Shown: positions 28,915-39,489, numbered from the stretch's first letter. The stretch: 40,146 nucleotides of DNA from UBA2386 sp046306335 (GCA_046306335.1 JBKDXM010000130.1:1-40146), one strand, 5' to 3'. Notes: a model not told the origin generated them from the sequence alone. Program-made: numbers and translations.

Positions 28915-29580
28915 CTACGGTTGTCCCGCGCCGGGCGGCAAGGGACGCCAGCGCAGCGTTCGCACCGCCGCGACGGTCTGGAAGCTGGCGAAGCCGAGCG
29001 GTCGGCACAGTGAGACTTCGGGCCGCAGGCCGAGGCGGTGACGGCGCGGGTCGATCCGGCACAGCGGCCGGCCGTCAAGGCTCGCCTCGACGCGGTCCGT
29101 GGCGACGGCGAGCCGGACCGTGTACTCGGTGCCATCGGCGAACTGCCGCAGGCAGCGCGTGTCGTTGTGCGCCGCGTCGTTGCCGTCGAGGCTCGACAGG
29201 CCGCACAGCGAGCCGCCCCAGCCGCCGAGCACCAACGTCAGGTGGTCTTCCCCGACCGGGAACGTGAGGCCGCAGAAGAAGTCGCTGCCGTCGAGCCGCG
29301 CGGCGGTGACTTCGAGTTCGTAGCTGCCCGCCGGCGGTTGCCCGGTCCAGGTGACCCCGGTCAGCGGGCTGCCCATGCCGAGCACCAGCCGGCCGTCGCG
29401 CACGGCGACCTCGCCCTGGCCGCCGAAGTCGGTGACGGCGAAACCGCCGAGCGCCTTGCCGTCGAACAGCTCGCGCCACGGCGGCGCCCCGGAGCCGGCG
29501 TCGGGCGCGGCGGCGCACCCGGCGAGGGCGATGGTCGCCGCCAACGCCAGCGCGGCCGCCGATCGACGGGGGGCGGTCAT
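28915..29580 (-). CDS. DUF1080 (3-keto-disaccharide hydrolase-like) lipoprotein
   Basis: A 221-residue lipoprotein. The signal peptide ends in LAGC with lipid-acceptor Cys22. The mature part begins with WRELFDGKALGGFAVTDFGG, close to the 'LFDGKSLdGW' opening of DUF1080 domains. A concanavalin-like beta-sandwich pattern follows (GSYELEVTAARLDGSDFFCG, GLRPEVSLCRP). This domain is very abundant in planctomycetes and is linked to saccharide binding or hydrolysis. It overlaps the stop of the upstream squalene-cyclase-like gene (ATGA, 29577-29580) and ends with TAG, one of only two non-TGA stops here. It is the last gene of the three-gene operon headed by the 32344 selenoprotein. Confidence 0.85.
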   Translation of the reverse strand: MTAPRRSAAALALAATIALAGCAAAPDAGSGAPPWRELFDGKALGGFAVTDFGGQGEVAVRDGRLVLGMGSPLTGVTWTGQPPAGSYELEVTAARLDGSDFFCGLTFPVGEDHLTLVLGGWGGSLCGLSSLDGNDAAHNDTRCLRQFADGTEYTVRLAVATDRVEASLDGRPLCRIDPRRHRLGLRPEVSLCRPLGFASFQTVAAVRTLRWRPLPPGAGQP

Positions 29581-32003
29581 TTGCCGGTGATCGGCGCGAC
29601 CGCCGCCGTGCTCTGCTTCAGGAACAGGATCGCCATGGCGTCGCGGTAGATCGCCTCCGACTCGTGGTGCGGCTGGCCCGGCCAGCCGCCGTCGGGCTGC
29701 TGCGACAGGATCAACATCGTCGCACCCTCGAAGTACCAGTCGCGGCCCTGGATCAGCGCGACGTTCGACAGCATCGCCGCGCGCTCCAGGCCGTACAGGT
29801 AGTAGTAGAGCCAATGCTGCTGCCGGTGCAGGTCGCCGGGCTGGTGCCGCACGGTGAGGTGCTTGGCCAACCACGCGAAGCCGTCCTCGCGCGCCCGCCG
29901 GATCTCGACCAGCGACTTGCCGCGCCGGCCGCCGTCCTGCGCCAGCAGCCCGGCCTCGCAGATGGCGAGGCCGGGGATGCCCGAGCAGACCATGCCGCCC
30001 CAGGTGGGGGCGACGTCGCCGTTGGCGCGGCCCTCTTCGTAGCTCCAGCCGCGCACCCGCGCCGTCGGCCGCGTGCCGGTCGGCGCGAAGCCGGGATCGC
30101 CGAGCATCTCGCGCAGGGTGCGGAAGTCGGTCAGGTCGACGATCATCTTCTCGCCGCCCTCGGTCTGCGACGCCAGCAGGTGGTTGGCCGCCGCCTGCCA
30201 CGCCGTCGGCGGCAACGCCATGCCGCACTGCTCGGCGGCGTGCATGCCGAGCAGGCCGTACTGGTTGACCGAGTTGTCGAAGCGGTCGCCGGCGGTGTAG
30301 TTGAAGCGCAGCAACTGCGTCGGATCGCCGCGCGTGTCGAGGTTGCCGAGCAGGCGCTCGGTCCACTTGCGCACCAGCGCGAGGTCGTCGGCGGGCAGCG
30401 CCGGCAGCGCCGCCGCCGCGTTGCCGGCGCCAGCGCCGCCGCCGAGGCTCTCGACGCTGCGCGCGCGGCCGTGCAGCGCCTGCATCAGCATCAGCGCGTT
30501 GCCGAGCGAGTAGGTGTCGATCAGCGTGCGCCTGCGCAGCGAGGCGAGTCCCTTCTGCACGACCTCGTCGTCCTTCGGCACGCCGCCCTTGACGAGCGCG
30601 AGCAGGCCGAGCGCCAGCCGGCCGCTGTGGAAGCTGTTGGGGCCGTCGTCGGGCTGCGGCGAGGTGTCGCCGCCGTCGGGGTCCTGCAGCCGCTCGCGCA
30701 GCCGGGCCGTTCCCTTCTGCAGCGCGGCGTTGACGTCGCCGCGGAAGCGTGCGTCCTGGCCGTCGCGCGCTTCCTTGTGCCGCCACGTCTCGCGCTGCTC
30801 GATCGTCCCGGCCGGCTCGCGCAGGTCCTTCCCGCGCAGCAGCTTGCCCGCCAGCGCGGCGGTGAACTCGACGACGCGGGCGCGGCCGTCCGTGTGGTCG
30901 ATGCGACGGCGCACCTGCAGCCGGGCGTCGATGCCGAGGACGACCTCGCGGCGCACGTGCGCATCGACGAAGCGCTGCGACTCGCCGCGCAGTTCCAGCG
31001 TGGGCTCGTGGCGCACGGCGAGGTCGAGCGTCTGCCAGCCGTCGGCAGCGACCGCGCCGGCCGTGCCGCGCAACCGCAGGTCGCCCAGCCGCCACACGCG
31101 GCCGATCTCGGCGTCGACCGCGCCGCCGGCGAGACCCTGGCGCAGGTCCATCGCCGCCCAGAAGCCGAGGTCGCGCAGGTCGGTCGGCGGCAACCGCAGG
31201 AACTGGCCGCCGCCGTCGAGTTCGCCGTGGAACAGCAGCGCCGGCGGCCGGATCGGTCCGCAGAACTGCTCGCGCAGCGCGTTGCCCTGCTGCTGTTCCT
31301 CGCGCAGCGCCCGCAGCAGGTCGTCGGCCGACTTGGCGCCCGGCGGCAGGCTGGCGATGGCGGCGACGGCGACGTCGAGGTACTGCGCGCCGCCGATCTG
31401 GTTGCAGCGCACGGCGAGCGTGTTGCCGCCGCCTTGCCAGGCGTCCAGCGCCTTGCCGGCGACGGCGTACCAGCGGCCGCGGCCATAGCCGTCGTCGGCG
31501 ACCACCTGCTTGCCGTTGAGCCAGACGCGGATGCCATCGTCGTGGTCGACGCGGAACAGCAGCGCGCGCGGCTTCTTGCCGCCGCCGTCGAGCCGGGTCC
31601 GCAGGCACAGCGTCGGCGTGCGCCACGCGGTCCGCTGCCGCGCGTCCGCCGCGCGCTTCTCGTCCTGGTCGCCGAACTCGCCCTGGCCGAGCGGCCACGC
31701 CGCGTCGTCGAAGTCCGGTTGCTCGAAGCCGGCCGGCGGTTCGCCGGCGGCGACGGCGAGCCAGCGCCAGGCGTGCGGGTTGACGCCGTTGCGGTCCTGC
31801 AGCAACCAGTCCACGCGCAGGCGCGGACTCGGCGCCGCGACATCGAACTGGTCGGTCGTGCGTTCGTAGGCGTGCGCGCCGCGCGTCGGCACGTCGTGCG
31901 TGAGCGCCGTCGGCGGCGCCGCCGGTGTCTGCGCGACGAGCGCGGAGGCCAGCGCGGGGATCAGCGCGGCGGCCAGCGCCGCCGGAGCGTCCGTGCGCGC
32001 CAT
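29577..32003 (-). CDS. Secreted protein with jelly-roll domain and squalene-cyclase/prenyltransferase-like repeats
   Basis: 808 residues. There is a signal-peptide-like start (AALAAALIPALASALVAQTP). The N-terminal beta-sandwich at about 60-235 is galactose-binding-like, with RVDHDDGIRVWLNGKQVVAD. An uncharacterised beta-rich part follows at 250-430. The C-terminal helical part (about 450-800) has the spaced motifs of alpha/alpha-toroid repeats: DTYSLGNALMLMQALHG, DNSVNQYGLLGMHAAEQCG and LSQQPDGGWPG. Secreted planctomycete proteins with such repeats are common and are not true terpene cyclases as far as is known; no DxDD or DCTAE motif was seen. Its ATG overlaps the UGA stop of the upstream selenoprotein candidate by one base (TGATG at 32001-32005). 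Confidence 0.82.
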   Translation of the reverse strand: MARTDAPAALAAALIPALASALVAQTPAAPPTALTHDVPTRGAHAYERTTDQFDVAAPSPRLRVDWLLQDRNGVNPHAWRWLAVAAGEPPAGFEQPDFDDAAWPLGQGEFGDQDEKRAADARQRTAWRTPTLCLRTRLDGGGKKPRALLFRVDHDDGIRVWLNGKQVVADDGYGRGRWYAVAGKALDAWQGGGNTLAVRCNQIGGAQYLDVAVAAIASLPPGAKSADDLLRALREEQQQGNALREQFCGPIRPPALLFHGELDGGGQFLRLPPTDLRDLGFWAAMDLRQGLAGGAVDAEIGRVWRLGDLRLRGTAGAVAADGWQTLDLAVRHEPTLELRGESQRFVDAHVRREVVLGIDARLQVRRRIDHTDGRARVVEFTAALAGKLLRGKDLREPAGTIEQRETWRHKEARDGQDARFRGDVNAALQKGTARLRERLQDPDGGDTSPQPDDGPNSFHSGRLALGLLALVKGGVPKDDEVVQKGLASLRRRTLIDTYSLGNALMLMQALHGRARSVESLGGGAGAGNAAAALPALPADDLALVRKWTERLLGNLDTRGDPTQLLRFNYTAGDRFDNSVNQYGLLGMHAAEQCGMALPPTAWQAAANHLLASQTEGGEKMIVDLTDFRTLREMLGDPGFAPTGTRPTARVRGWSYEEGRANGDVAPTWGGMVCSGIPGLAICEAGLLAQDGGRRGKSLVEIRRAREDGFAWLAKHLTVRHQPGDLHRQQHWLYYYLYGLERAAMLSNVALIQGRDWYFEGATMLILSQQPDGGWPGQPHHESEAIYRDAMAILFLKQSTAAVAPITGK

Positions 32004-32344
32004 CAGCGCAACCTCAGGCCGCAGTCGGGGCAGCGGTCGACGCCCGTCGGACAGAACGTCGTCAGGCAGGCCGGGCACTGCGTCGTCGCCGCGTCGAGAT
32101 CGACGACGACGTCGCGCACCGGCAGGCCCTGGCGGCGTGTCATCTCCTCGAGGTGGCGGCGGTGGATGCTCATCGCGCGTTCCGCGTCGGGGCCCGCGAC
32201 CGCGAGCCAGCCCTGCGGTTCTCAGCGGCTGGGGATCGCCCCCGTCACGGCGCGGATGCCGCCGGCGGCCAGCGTCGCGGCGATCTCGCGCAGCATCGTC
32301 GCCTTGCCGCGGAAGAGCACCTGCAGGTCGGGAGGCACGGTCAC
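32003..32344 (-). CDS. Candidate small selenoprotein with C-terminal zinc ribbon (one in-frame UGA)
   Basis: 113 residues in one frame from GTG 32342-32344 to TGA 32003-32005, crossing TGA at codon 41 (32222-32224). Before the UGA the sequence is LFRGKATMLREIAATLAAGG followed by IRAVTGAIPSR. After it, EPQGWLAVAGPDAERAMSI and a helix follow. The C-terminus is a zinc ribbon (CPACLTTFCP..CPDCG). A helix, a strand, the U-containing turn and then the strand WLAVA suggest a DUF2007-like ferredoxin-type fold (inference). A SECIS-like hairpin with a GGUC loop follows the UGA. The alternative start GTG 32336-32338 is possible. A stop at codon 41 would leave a 40-residue fragment and cut off the part that overlaps the next gene. 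It heads the operon with the 29577 and 28915 genes. Confidence 0.8.
32191..32208 (-). promoter_or_regulatory. Bacterial SECIS-like hairpin with GGUC loop
   Basis: On the minus strand, GGCTCGC pairs with GCGGGCC (7 bp with one U-G) around the loop GGTC. The loop begins 21 nt after the UGA. E. coli fdhF SECIS has the same GGUC inside its loop at a similar distance. Confidence 0.75.
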
Positions 32345-32352
32345 GGCGCGGC

Positions 32353-32358
32353 AGTCTA
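32353..32358 (-). promoter_or_regulatory. Possible -10 box giving a leaderless transcript
   Basis: Minus-strand TAGACT ends 8 nt before the GTG at 32344, so transcription would start at or next to the start codon. No Shine-Dalgarno sequence and no clear -35 box are visible. Weak evidence. Confidence 0.3.
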
Positions 32359-32419
32359 CGCCGCACGCCCACGCCCGCCAGCCGACCGGCCCGCTTTGCG
32401 GCGCGCCGACCCGGCCGGC

Positions 32420-33307
32420 ATGCTGCGGCCGATGCTGCTGGCGCTCGCCACCCGTGCCGATCTACCGACCTGGGAGGTCGACGACCGCGCCCTGCACGCG
32501 GCGCTGGCGCACGCGGGCGTCGGCTTCGAACAGCCGGTCTGGAGCGACCCCGCGGTCGACTGGCGGCGGTTCGACGCCGTGCTGATCCGGACGACGTGGG
32601 ACTACCAGGACCGCCTGCCGGCGTTCCGGGACTGGGCGCGCGCCGTCGCCGGCGTGACGCGCTTGTGCAACCCCGAACCGGTCGTCGCCTGGAACACGCA
32701 CAAGTCCTACCTGCGCGACCTGCAGCGCGACGGCGTGCCCTTTGCGCCGACGCACTGGCTCGACCGCGGCGAACGCCCGGACGTCGCCGCGCTCGTCCGC
32801 GCCGCCGGCTGGCGCGAGGGCTTCCTCAAGCCGTGCGTCGGCGCGACGGCGCGCGAGACGCTGCGTTTCGCCGGCGACGGCGACGGCCTGCGGCGGGCGC
32901 AGGCGCACGTCGACCGCCTGTTGCCGCACGAGGACCTGATGCTGCAGCCGTTCCTGCCGGCGGTGCTGGCGCGCGGCGAGTGGTCGGCCATCTTCGTCGA
33001 CGGCGCGATCACGCACTGCGTGCGCAAGGTGCCGGTCCCCGGCGACTACCGCGTGCAGGACGACTTCGGCGCCAAGGACGAGCCGTACGCGCCGACGGCG
33101 GCCGAGCGGGCGCTGGCGCTGCAGGCGATGGCTGCCGTCGAACGGCGCTTCGGCCGGTTGCTCTACGGTCGCACGGACTTCCTGTGGGACGACGCCGGCG
33201 ATTGCGTGCTGACCGAACTCGAACTGGTCGAGCCGTCGCTGTTCTTCCGCCATGGTCCGGCTGCGGCGGCGGCGCTGACGGCGGCGCTGCTGCGGCGGCT
33301 CGGCTGA
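32420..33307 (+). CDS. ATP-grasp domain protein, ligase of unknown substrate
   Basis: 295 residues. It resembles RimK/cycloserine-ligase-like ATP-grasp proteins: DAVLIRTTWDYQDRLPAFRDW near 55, then NTHKSYLRDLQRDGVPFAPT. FLKPCVGATARET has the nucleotide-binding Lys and loop, followed by MLQPFLPAV, EWSAIFVDG and the metal-binding end YGRTDFLWD..LTELELVEPSLFF. Related enzymes join an amine to a carboxylate via an acyl phosphate. ATG 32420 is used; Met5 (32432) is an alternative. It is divergent from the selenoprotein operon (75 bp) and converges with hslU. No pathway partner is adjacent. Confidence 0.83.
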   Translation: MLRPMLLALATRADLPTWEVDDRALHAALAHAGVGFEQPVWSDPAVDWRRFDAVLIRTTWDYQDRLPAFRDWARAVAGVTRLCNPEPVVAWNTHKSYLRDLQRDGVPFAPTHWLDRGERPDVAALVRAAGWREGFLKPCVGATARETLRFAGDGDGLRRAQAHVDRLLPHEDLMLQPFLPAVLARGEWSAIFVDGAITHCVRKVPVPGDYRVQDDFGAKDEPYAPTAAERALALQAMAAVERRFGRLLYGRTDFLWDDAGDCVLTELELVEPSLFFRHGPAAAAALTAALLRRLG

Positions 33308-33341
33308 CGCGCCCGCCGGCCGCGCGCCGCCGGCGCGGCGC

Positions 33342-34775
33342 TCACATGCGGTAGGGGATGAGGTCGGCGTCGTCGCCGGCGTCGCCCAGCCGCTGCTCGA
33401 CCAGCTTGCCGTCGACGACGATCTTCTGGCCGCGCTTCTCGTTGGCGTCGAACGACAGGTCCTCCAGGCACTTCTCCAGGATCGTCATCAGCCGACGCGC
33501 GCCGATGTCCTGCGTCGTCTTGTTGGCCTTGAAGGCGATCGCCGCCAGCTTCTGCACGCCGTCGGGCGTGAAGGCCAGCTCGACGCCCTCGGTCTTGAAC
33601 AGCGCCACGTACTGGCGCGCCAGCGCGTTCTTCGGCTCCGTGAGGATGCGCACGAAGTCGGCTTCGGTCAGCGAGGTCAACGCAACGCGCACCGGGAAGC
33701 GGCCCTGCAGCTCGGGGATCAGTTCGCTCGGCTTGTGGACGTGGAACGCGCCGGCGGCGAGGAACAGCATGTGGTCGCTGCGCACGTGGCCGTAGCGCGT
33801 GTACACCGCGCAGCCCTCGACGACCGACAGCAGGTCGCGCTGCACGCCCTCGCGCGAGACGTCCGGGCCGTCCGTGCCGCCGTTGCTGACGATCTTGTCG
33901 ATCTCGTCGACGAAGACGATGCCGTCGTTCTGCGCGCGGTCGATCGCCTCCTGCACGATGGCGTCCATGTCGAGCAGCTTGTCGGCCTCCTCCTCGTGCA
34001 GGATCTGCCGCGCCTCGCCGATCGTCAGCTTGCGCACCGTGTGCTTGGGCCCCGACGAACGGCCCCTCAGCTCCTGCAGCGCCTGGGTGTCGATGCCCAT
34101 CGTCTCGTTGCCCTGCGGACCCATCACCGACAGCGTCGGCGTGCGCGTGTCGCGCACCTGCACCTCGACCGTGCGGTCCTCGAAGCGCCGGGCGGCGAGG
34201 TCGGCGCGCAGCTGCTGCCGCTCGCGCTCGCGGGCGGCGAGTTCTTCGGGCGACGGCAGCGCCGCCGGGTCGATCGCGCCGAGCGCCGGTTCGCGCCGCC
34301 ATGGCGCGGCGCCGAAGCCGCGCGGGTCCTGGTAGTCGGCGAGTCCGGCGGCCTCCTGCACGGCGTGCCACAGCCGTTCCTCGGCGGCGGCGGCTGCGCG
34401 GCCCTCGACCTCCTTCAGCTTCTCGGTCCGCACCAGCTGCACGGCGGCGTCGACGAGGTCGCGGACCATCGATTCGACGTCGCGGCCGTGGTAGCCGACC
34501 TCGCTGTACTTGGTCGCCTCGACCTTGACGAACGGCGCGCGGGCGAGCGTCGCCAGCCGGCGGGCGATCTCGGTCTTGCCGACGCCCGTCGGCCCCATCA
34601 TCAGGATGTTCTTGGGGTAGACGTCGGCGGCCAGCTCGGCGCCGAGCTGGCGGCGGCGCCAGCGGTTGCGCAGCGCCACGGCCACGGCCCGCTTGGCCTT
34701 CTGCTGGCCGACGATGTACTCGTCGAGCCGGCGCGTGATCTCGCGGGGGGTGAGTTCGGCGGCGATGTCGGTCAT
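33342..34775 (-). CDS. hslU: ATP-dependent protease ATPase subunit HslU
   Basis: A 477-residue AAA+ unfoldase. It shows LTPREITRRLDEYIVGQQKAKRAVA at the start, Walker A GPTGVGKT (61-68), the pore-region KVEATKYSEVGYHGRDVESM, the intermediate I domain (about 110-235), and Walker B IVFVDEIDKI near 285-292. The sensor-2 part is DIGARRLMTILEKCLEDLSF. HslU feeds unfolded proteins to the HslV peptidase. No hslV gene is adjacent; it is usually directly upstream. The C-terminal tail, which docks on HslV, ends LIPYRM rather than the common (S)RFIL/RYIL form. The gene lies 46 bp downstream of a zinc-ribbon protein gene on the same strand. Confidence 0.95.
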   Translation of the reverse strand: MTDIAAELTPREITRRLDEYIVGQQKAKRAVAVALRNRWRRRQLGAELAADVYPKNILMMGPTGVGKTEIARRLATLARAPFVKVEATKYSEVGYHGRDVESMVRDLVDAAVQLVRTEKLKEVEGRAAAAAEERLWHAVQEAAGLADYQDPRGFGAAPWRREPALGAIDPAALPSPEELAARERERQQLRADLAARRFEDRTVEVQVRDTRTPTLSVMGPQGNETMGIDTQALQELRGRSSGPKHTVRKLTIGEARQILHEEEADKLLDMDAIVQEAIDRAQNDGIVFVDEIDKIVSNGGTDGPDVSREGVQRDLLSVVEGCAVYTRYGHVRSDHMLFLAAGAFHVHKPSELIPELQGRFPVRVALTSLTEADFVRILTEPKNALARQYVALFKTEGVELAFTPDGVQKLAAIAFKANKTTQDIGARRLMTILEKCLEDLSFDANEKRGQKIVVDGKLVEQRLGDAGDDADLIPYRM

Positions 34776-34821
34776 GCGGGGGCGAACAGCATAGCGTCGC
34801 CCGCCGCCGCCGCCGCGACGG

Positions 34822-35943
34822 TCACTTGTCGGCGCCGCCGGCCTTCTTCAGGCGCTCCGCGCGGGCCTTGTCGAAGGCCTCCTGGTCGACGCTGCGGCCG
34901 GCGAATTCGATCCAGCCCTTGACCGTGCGCGTGTTCCACTCGGCCTTGGCCGCGGGGATCGCCTCGCCGGCGTCGACCGGCTCGTAGCGCATGTTGACGC
35001 CGCCGGTGATCGTCTCGAGCAGCTTGTTGAGGTCGAAGCCGACCATCGACGGCTCGGCCTGCTTGTAGTCGAGCTTCTGCAGTTGCTCGACGACGGCGAA
35101 GATCGCCGCCCAGCCGGTTTTCTCCAGCTCGTTCTTGGCGCGCGTGCTGCGGATGCCGTCGCCCGCCGCTTCCTCGGCGAGGCCGCGCAGTTCGCCCTTC
35201 TTGGCGTCGTCGATGCTCGGCGGCCACGGCACGTCGCCGTAGCTCTTCGGGTCGGCGACCTCAGCGATCGACGTCGGCGCGTTGCGCATGCGCTCCCACG
35301 GCTTCTTCGGCCGCGTCGGGTCGTCGGGCACGGCCGGGGTCGCGGCGGGGGCGGGCGACTCCGCCTTCGCCGGCTCGCCGGTCGGCGGCGTGGCGGCCGG
35401 GGCCTCGGCCTTCGGCGCGTCCGCCTTCGGAGCATCCGCCTTGGGTGCGTCCGCCTTCGGCGCCTCGGCCTTGGGTGCTTCCGCCTTCGGCGGCTCGGCC
35501 TTGGCCTGTTGCGGCGACGCCGTCGGCTTCGCTGCCTCGGCCGGCTTGTCGCCGCCCAGCAGGAAGAACGCGCCACCGGCGATCGCCAGCAGGCCGACGG
35601 CCGCGAGCGTGATCGGCATGGTGTTGTCCTTCTTCTTCTCGCGTTCCCCGCGCCCCTTCTTGCCGCCGCCGTCGTCGGCGTCTGCCTTGCCGGCGCGCGC
35701 CGGCCGCGCGGCCGCCGGCTTGGCGGCCTCGGCGGTCGCCGGCCTGCTGCGGTCGACCGCGGGGCGGGCGGCGGCGGCGGGTTTCGCCGCCGGGGCGGCG
35801 GCCGCCGCGCTGGCGGCCTCGCGCTGCTTCTGGACCTCGATCACGCTGCCGCACTTCTGGCACTTGGCCTGCTTGCCCGCGAAGGTCTCGGGCAGCTTGT
35901 ACTTCGCGCCGCAGTTGTCGCACGCGATCTGGTAGACGGTCAT
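34822..35943 (-). CDS. Zinc-ribbon single-pass membrane protein with Ala/Pro/Lys repeat linker
   Basis: 373 residues. The N-terminal zinc ribbon has Cys8, Cys11, Cys28 and Cys31 (CDNCG...CQKCG, MJ0042-like). A basic, Ala-rich linker leads to one membrane helix near 107-130 (ITLAAVGLLAIAGGAFFLL). Next comes a run of KAEAP/KADAP pentapeptides (about 146-180), probably an extended wall- or periplasm-spanning stalk. The C-terminal globular part (about 215-373) is unknown. A GAGG about 10 nt before the ATG fits a Shine-Dalgarno sequence. It has the same domain plan as the next upstream gene (35999-37291), 55 bp away, so the two are probably cotranscribed paralogue-like partners. The role is unknown; the ribbon may sense or bind a cytosolic partner. 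Confidence 0.75.
   Translation of the reverse strand: MTVYQIACDNCGAKYKLPETFAGKQAKCQKCGSVIEVQKQREAASAAAAAPAAKPAAAARPAVDRSRPATAEAAKPAAARPARAGKADADDGGGKKGRGEREKKKDNTMPITLAAVGLLAIAGGAFFLLGGDKPAEAAKPTASPQQAKAEPPKAEAPKAEAPKADAPKADAPKADAPKAEAPAATPPTGEPAKAESPAPAATPAVPDDPTRPKKPWERMRNAPTSIAEVADPKSYGDVPWPPSIDDAKKGELRGLAEEAAGDGIRSTRAKNELEKTGWAAIFAVVEQLQKLDYKQAEPSMVGFDLNKLLETITGGVNMRYEPVDAGEAIPAAKAEWNTRTVKGWIEFAGRSVDQEAFDKARAERLKKAGGADK
35402..35506 (-). repeat. Seven imperfect 15-nt tandem units inside the zinc-ribbon gene
   Basis: The units vary around GCGTCCGCCTTCGGC (plus strand) and encode the alternating pentapeptides KAEAP/KADAP. They keep the frame, so copy number can change without breaking the gene. 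Confidence 0.85.
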
Positions 35944-35998
35944 CGTCGGGGATCCTCGTTGGTGGGGGATGCGGGGTGGGCGCTCGGCGCGCCGGCGG

Positions 35999-37291
35999 TC
36001 ACTTCTTCGGCTTCGCCGCGGGCTTTTCGAGGCTCTCGTCGCTCTCGATGAACTCCTTGAGCTCGCCGTTGGCGTAGCGGTACCAGAACGCGAACCAGCG
36101 GCGCACCGCCGCCTCGCGCTCCTTCTTGTCCCGCGCCGCGTCGGCCGAGTCGGTCGCGTCGTAGTTGACGCCGCCGCCGGTCCAGCCGCGCAGCGCGCGG
36201 TCGAGTTGGCTGAGCTTGAGGTTGTTGCCCATCACGTCGCCGTACAGCTCGAACATGGCGTTGAGCACGCGCGGCACGGTGGCCTTCTTCTCCTCCAGCG
36301 TGCCCACCGACATCGTCGCCTTGTTGAACAAGTTGCCCGGCGCGTCGGGCGAGGCGCTCTGCAGCAGCATGGCGACGACCTCGTCGGCCTTCTTCTGCAG
36401 TTCCGGCGTGGCGTCGCGCCAGTGCGGCACGGCCGCCGGCTCGGATTCCATGATCACGCGCTTCTCGCCGCCGACGACGGTCTCGACGGCCTTGGGCGCG
36501 GCGATGTCGGTGTTCGGCTTGAAGGCGCCCGGGCGGTTGGGGTCGGGCTTCCTCGGGTTGCGTTCGGGCGGCGTCTTCACCGTCAGGCCGGTGACCTTGA
36601 GCTGGTCGCCGTCCATGCGGAACGACGCCGCGAGCTCGCCGCGGAAGCGGCTGATGTAGGTGTCGTCGCCGCTCTTCGGCGTCACGTAGAGCATCGCCGT
36701 GCCGGTCGACGCCGTCATGTCCGCGTCGCTCGCCAGCTCCGCCGAGCCGCAGTCCAGTTCGCGCAGGAAGCGCGTCGCGTCGTTCGCGACCAGCGCCGTC
36801 AGCACGGCGTCGTTGCCGGTGTCGGCCAGCTGCATCGCCTTGCCGAGCGCCGGCAGGTCGCTGTGCGTGGTCAGGATCAGCCGGTTGCCGCTGGCGACCG
36901 CCTGCGCCCACTTCAGCGCCATCGCCGTGCGCGGGTGGTTGCCGCGCGAGGCCGTCGGCGCCGGGGCCGGCGCGACCGGCTTCTGCTTCGGCGCCTCGCC
37001 GCCGCCGCCGCCGCGCATCAGGACCATCAGGGCGATCAGCACCGCCACGCCGACGCCGACGCCGACGTAGGTCTTGGTGTAGTCGGGCGGGGCGACGCGC
37101 TTGCCGGCCGTCGTCTTCGGGAAGAAGACGCGGTGGCAGTCGCCGCACTCGAGCTTCTCGTCCAGCGCTTCCTTGGTCACGCGGTACTGCGCGCCGCACT
37201 GCGGGCAGGCCACGTCGACGCGGCCGTCGGCGCGTTCGCGCGGCGCGCGCGAGGACGAGGAACGGGACGCACGGGAGGAGCGTTGGGTCAC
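35999..37291 (-). CDS. Zinc-ribbon single-pass membrane protein, function unknown
   Basis: 430 residues starting at GTG 37289-37291. A Ser/Arg-rich start is followed by a zinc ribbon with Cys29, Cys32, Cys49 and Cys52 (CPQCGAQYRV..CGDCHRVFF). A membrane helix lies at about 75-92 (VGVGVGVAVLIALMVLM), then a Pro/Ala linker, then a globular part of about 310 residues with no recognised family. That part contains VVGGEKRVIMESEPAAVPHW and a C-terminal helix ending in Lys-rich KPAAKPKK. The domain order equals that of the 34822 gene, but the outer domains do not look alike. An upstream ATG-started frame exists only in poor-quality sequence. Probably the first gene of a zinc-ribbon/zinc-ribbon/hslU transcription unit. 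Confidence 0.73.
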   Translation of the reverse strand: MTQRSSRASRSSSSRAPRERADGRVDVACPQCGAQYRVTKEALDEKLECGDCHRVFFPKTTAGKRVAPPDYTKTYVGVGVGVAVLIALMVLMRGGGGGEAPKQKPVAPAPAPTASRGNHPRTAMALKWAQAVASGNRLILTTHSDLPALGKAMQLADTGNDAVLTALVANDATRFLRELDCGSAELASDADMTASTGTAMLYVTPKSGDDTYISRFRGELAASFRMDGDQLKVTGLTVKTPPERNPRKPDPNRPGAFKPNTDIAAPKAVETVVGGEKRVIMESEPAAVPHWRDATPELQKKADEVVAMLLQSASPDAPGNLFNKATMSVGTLEEKKATVPRVLNAMFELYGDVMGNNLKLSQLDRALRGWTGGGVNYDATDSADAARDKKEREAAVRRWFAFWYRYANGELKEFIESDESLEKPAAKPKK

Positions 37292-37434
37292 GGCGGGGTC
37301 CTGTCGGCCGCGTGGAATGCGGGCCGCGGCGGAGGGTACGGGTGGGGTGAAAGGGGGTCAACGGCGCACGCCCGCCGCGGTTCGCCGCCCGCGTGCCCTG
37401 TCGCGCGCCGGTCGCTTGCCGTAACACTGCCGCC

Positions 37435-39483
<2,049 letters not shown>

Positions 39484-39489
39484 CAGGCG

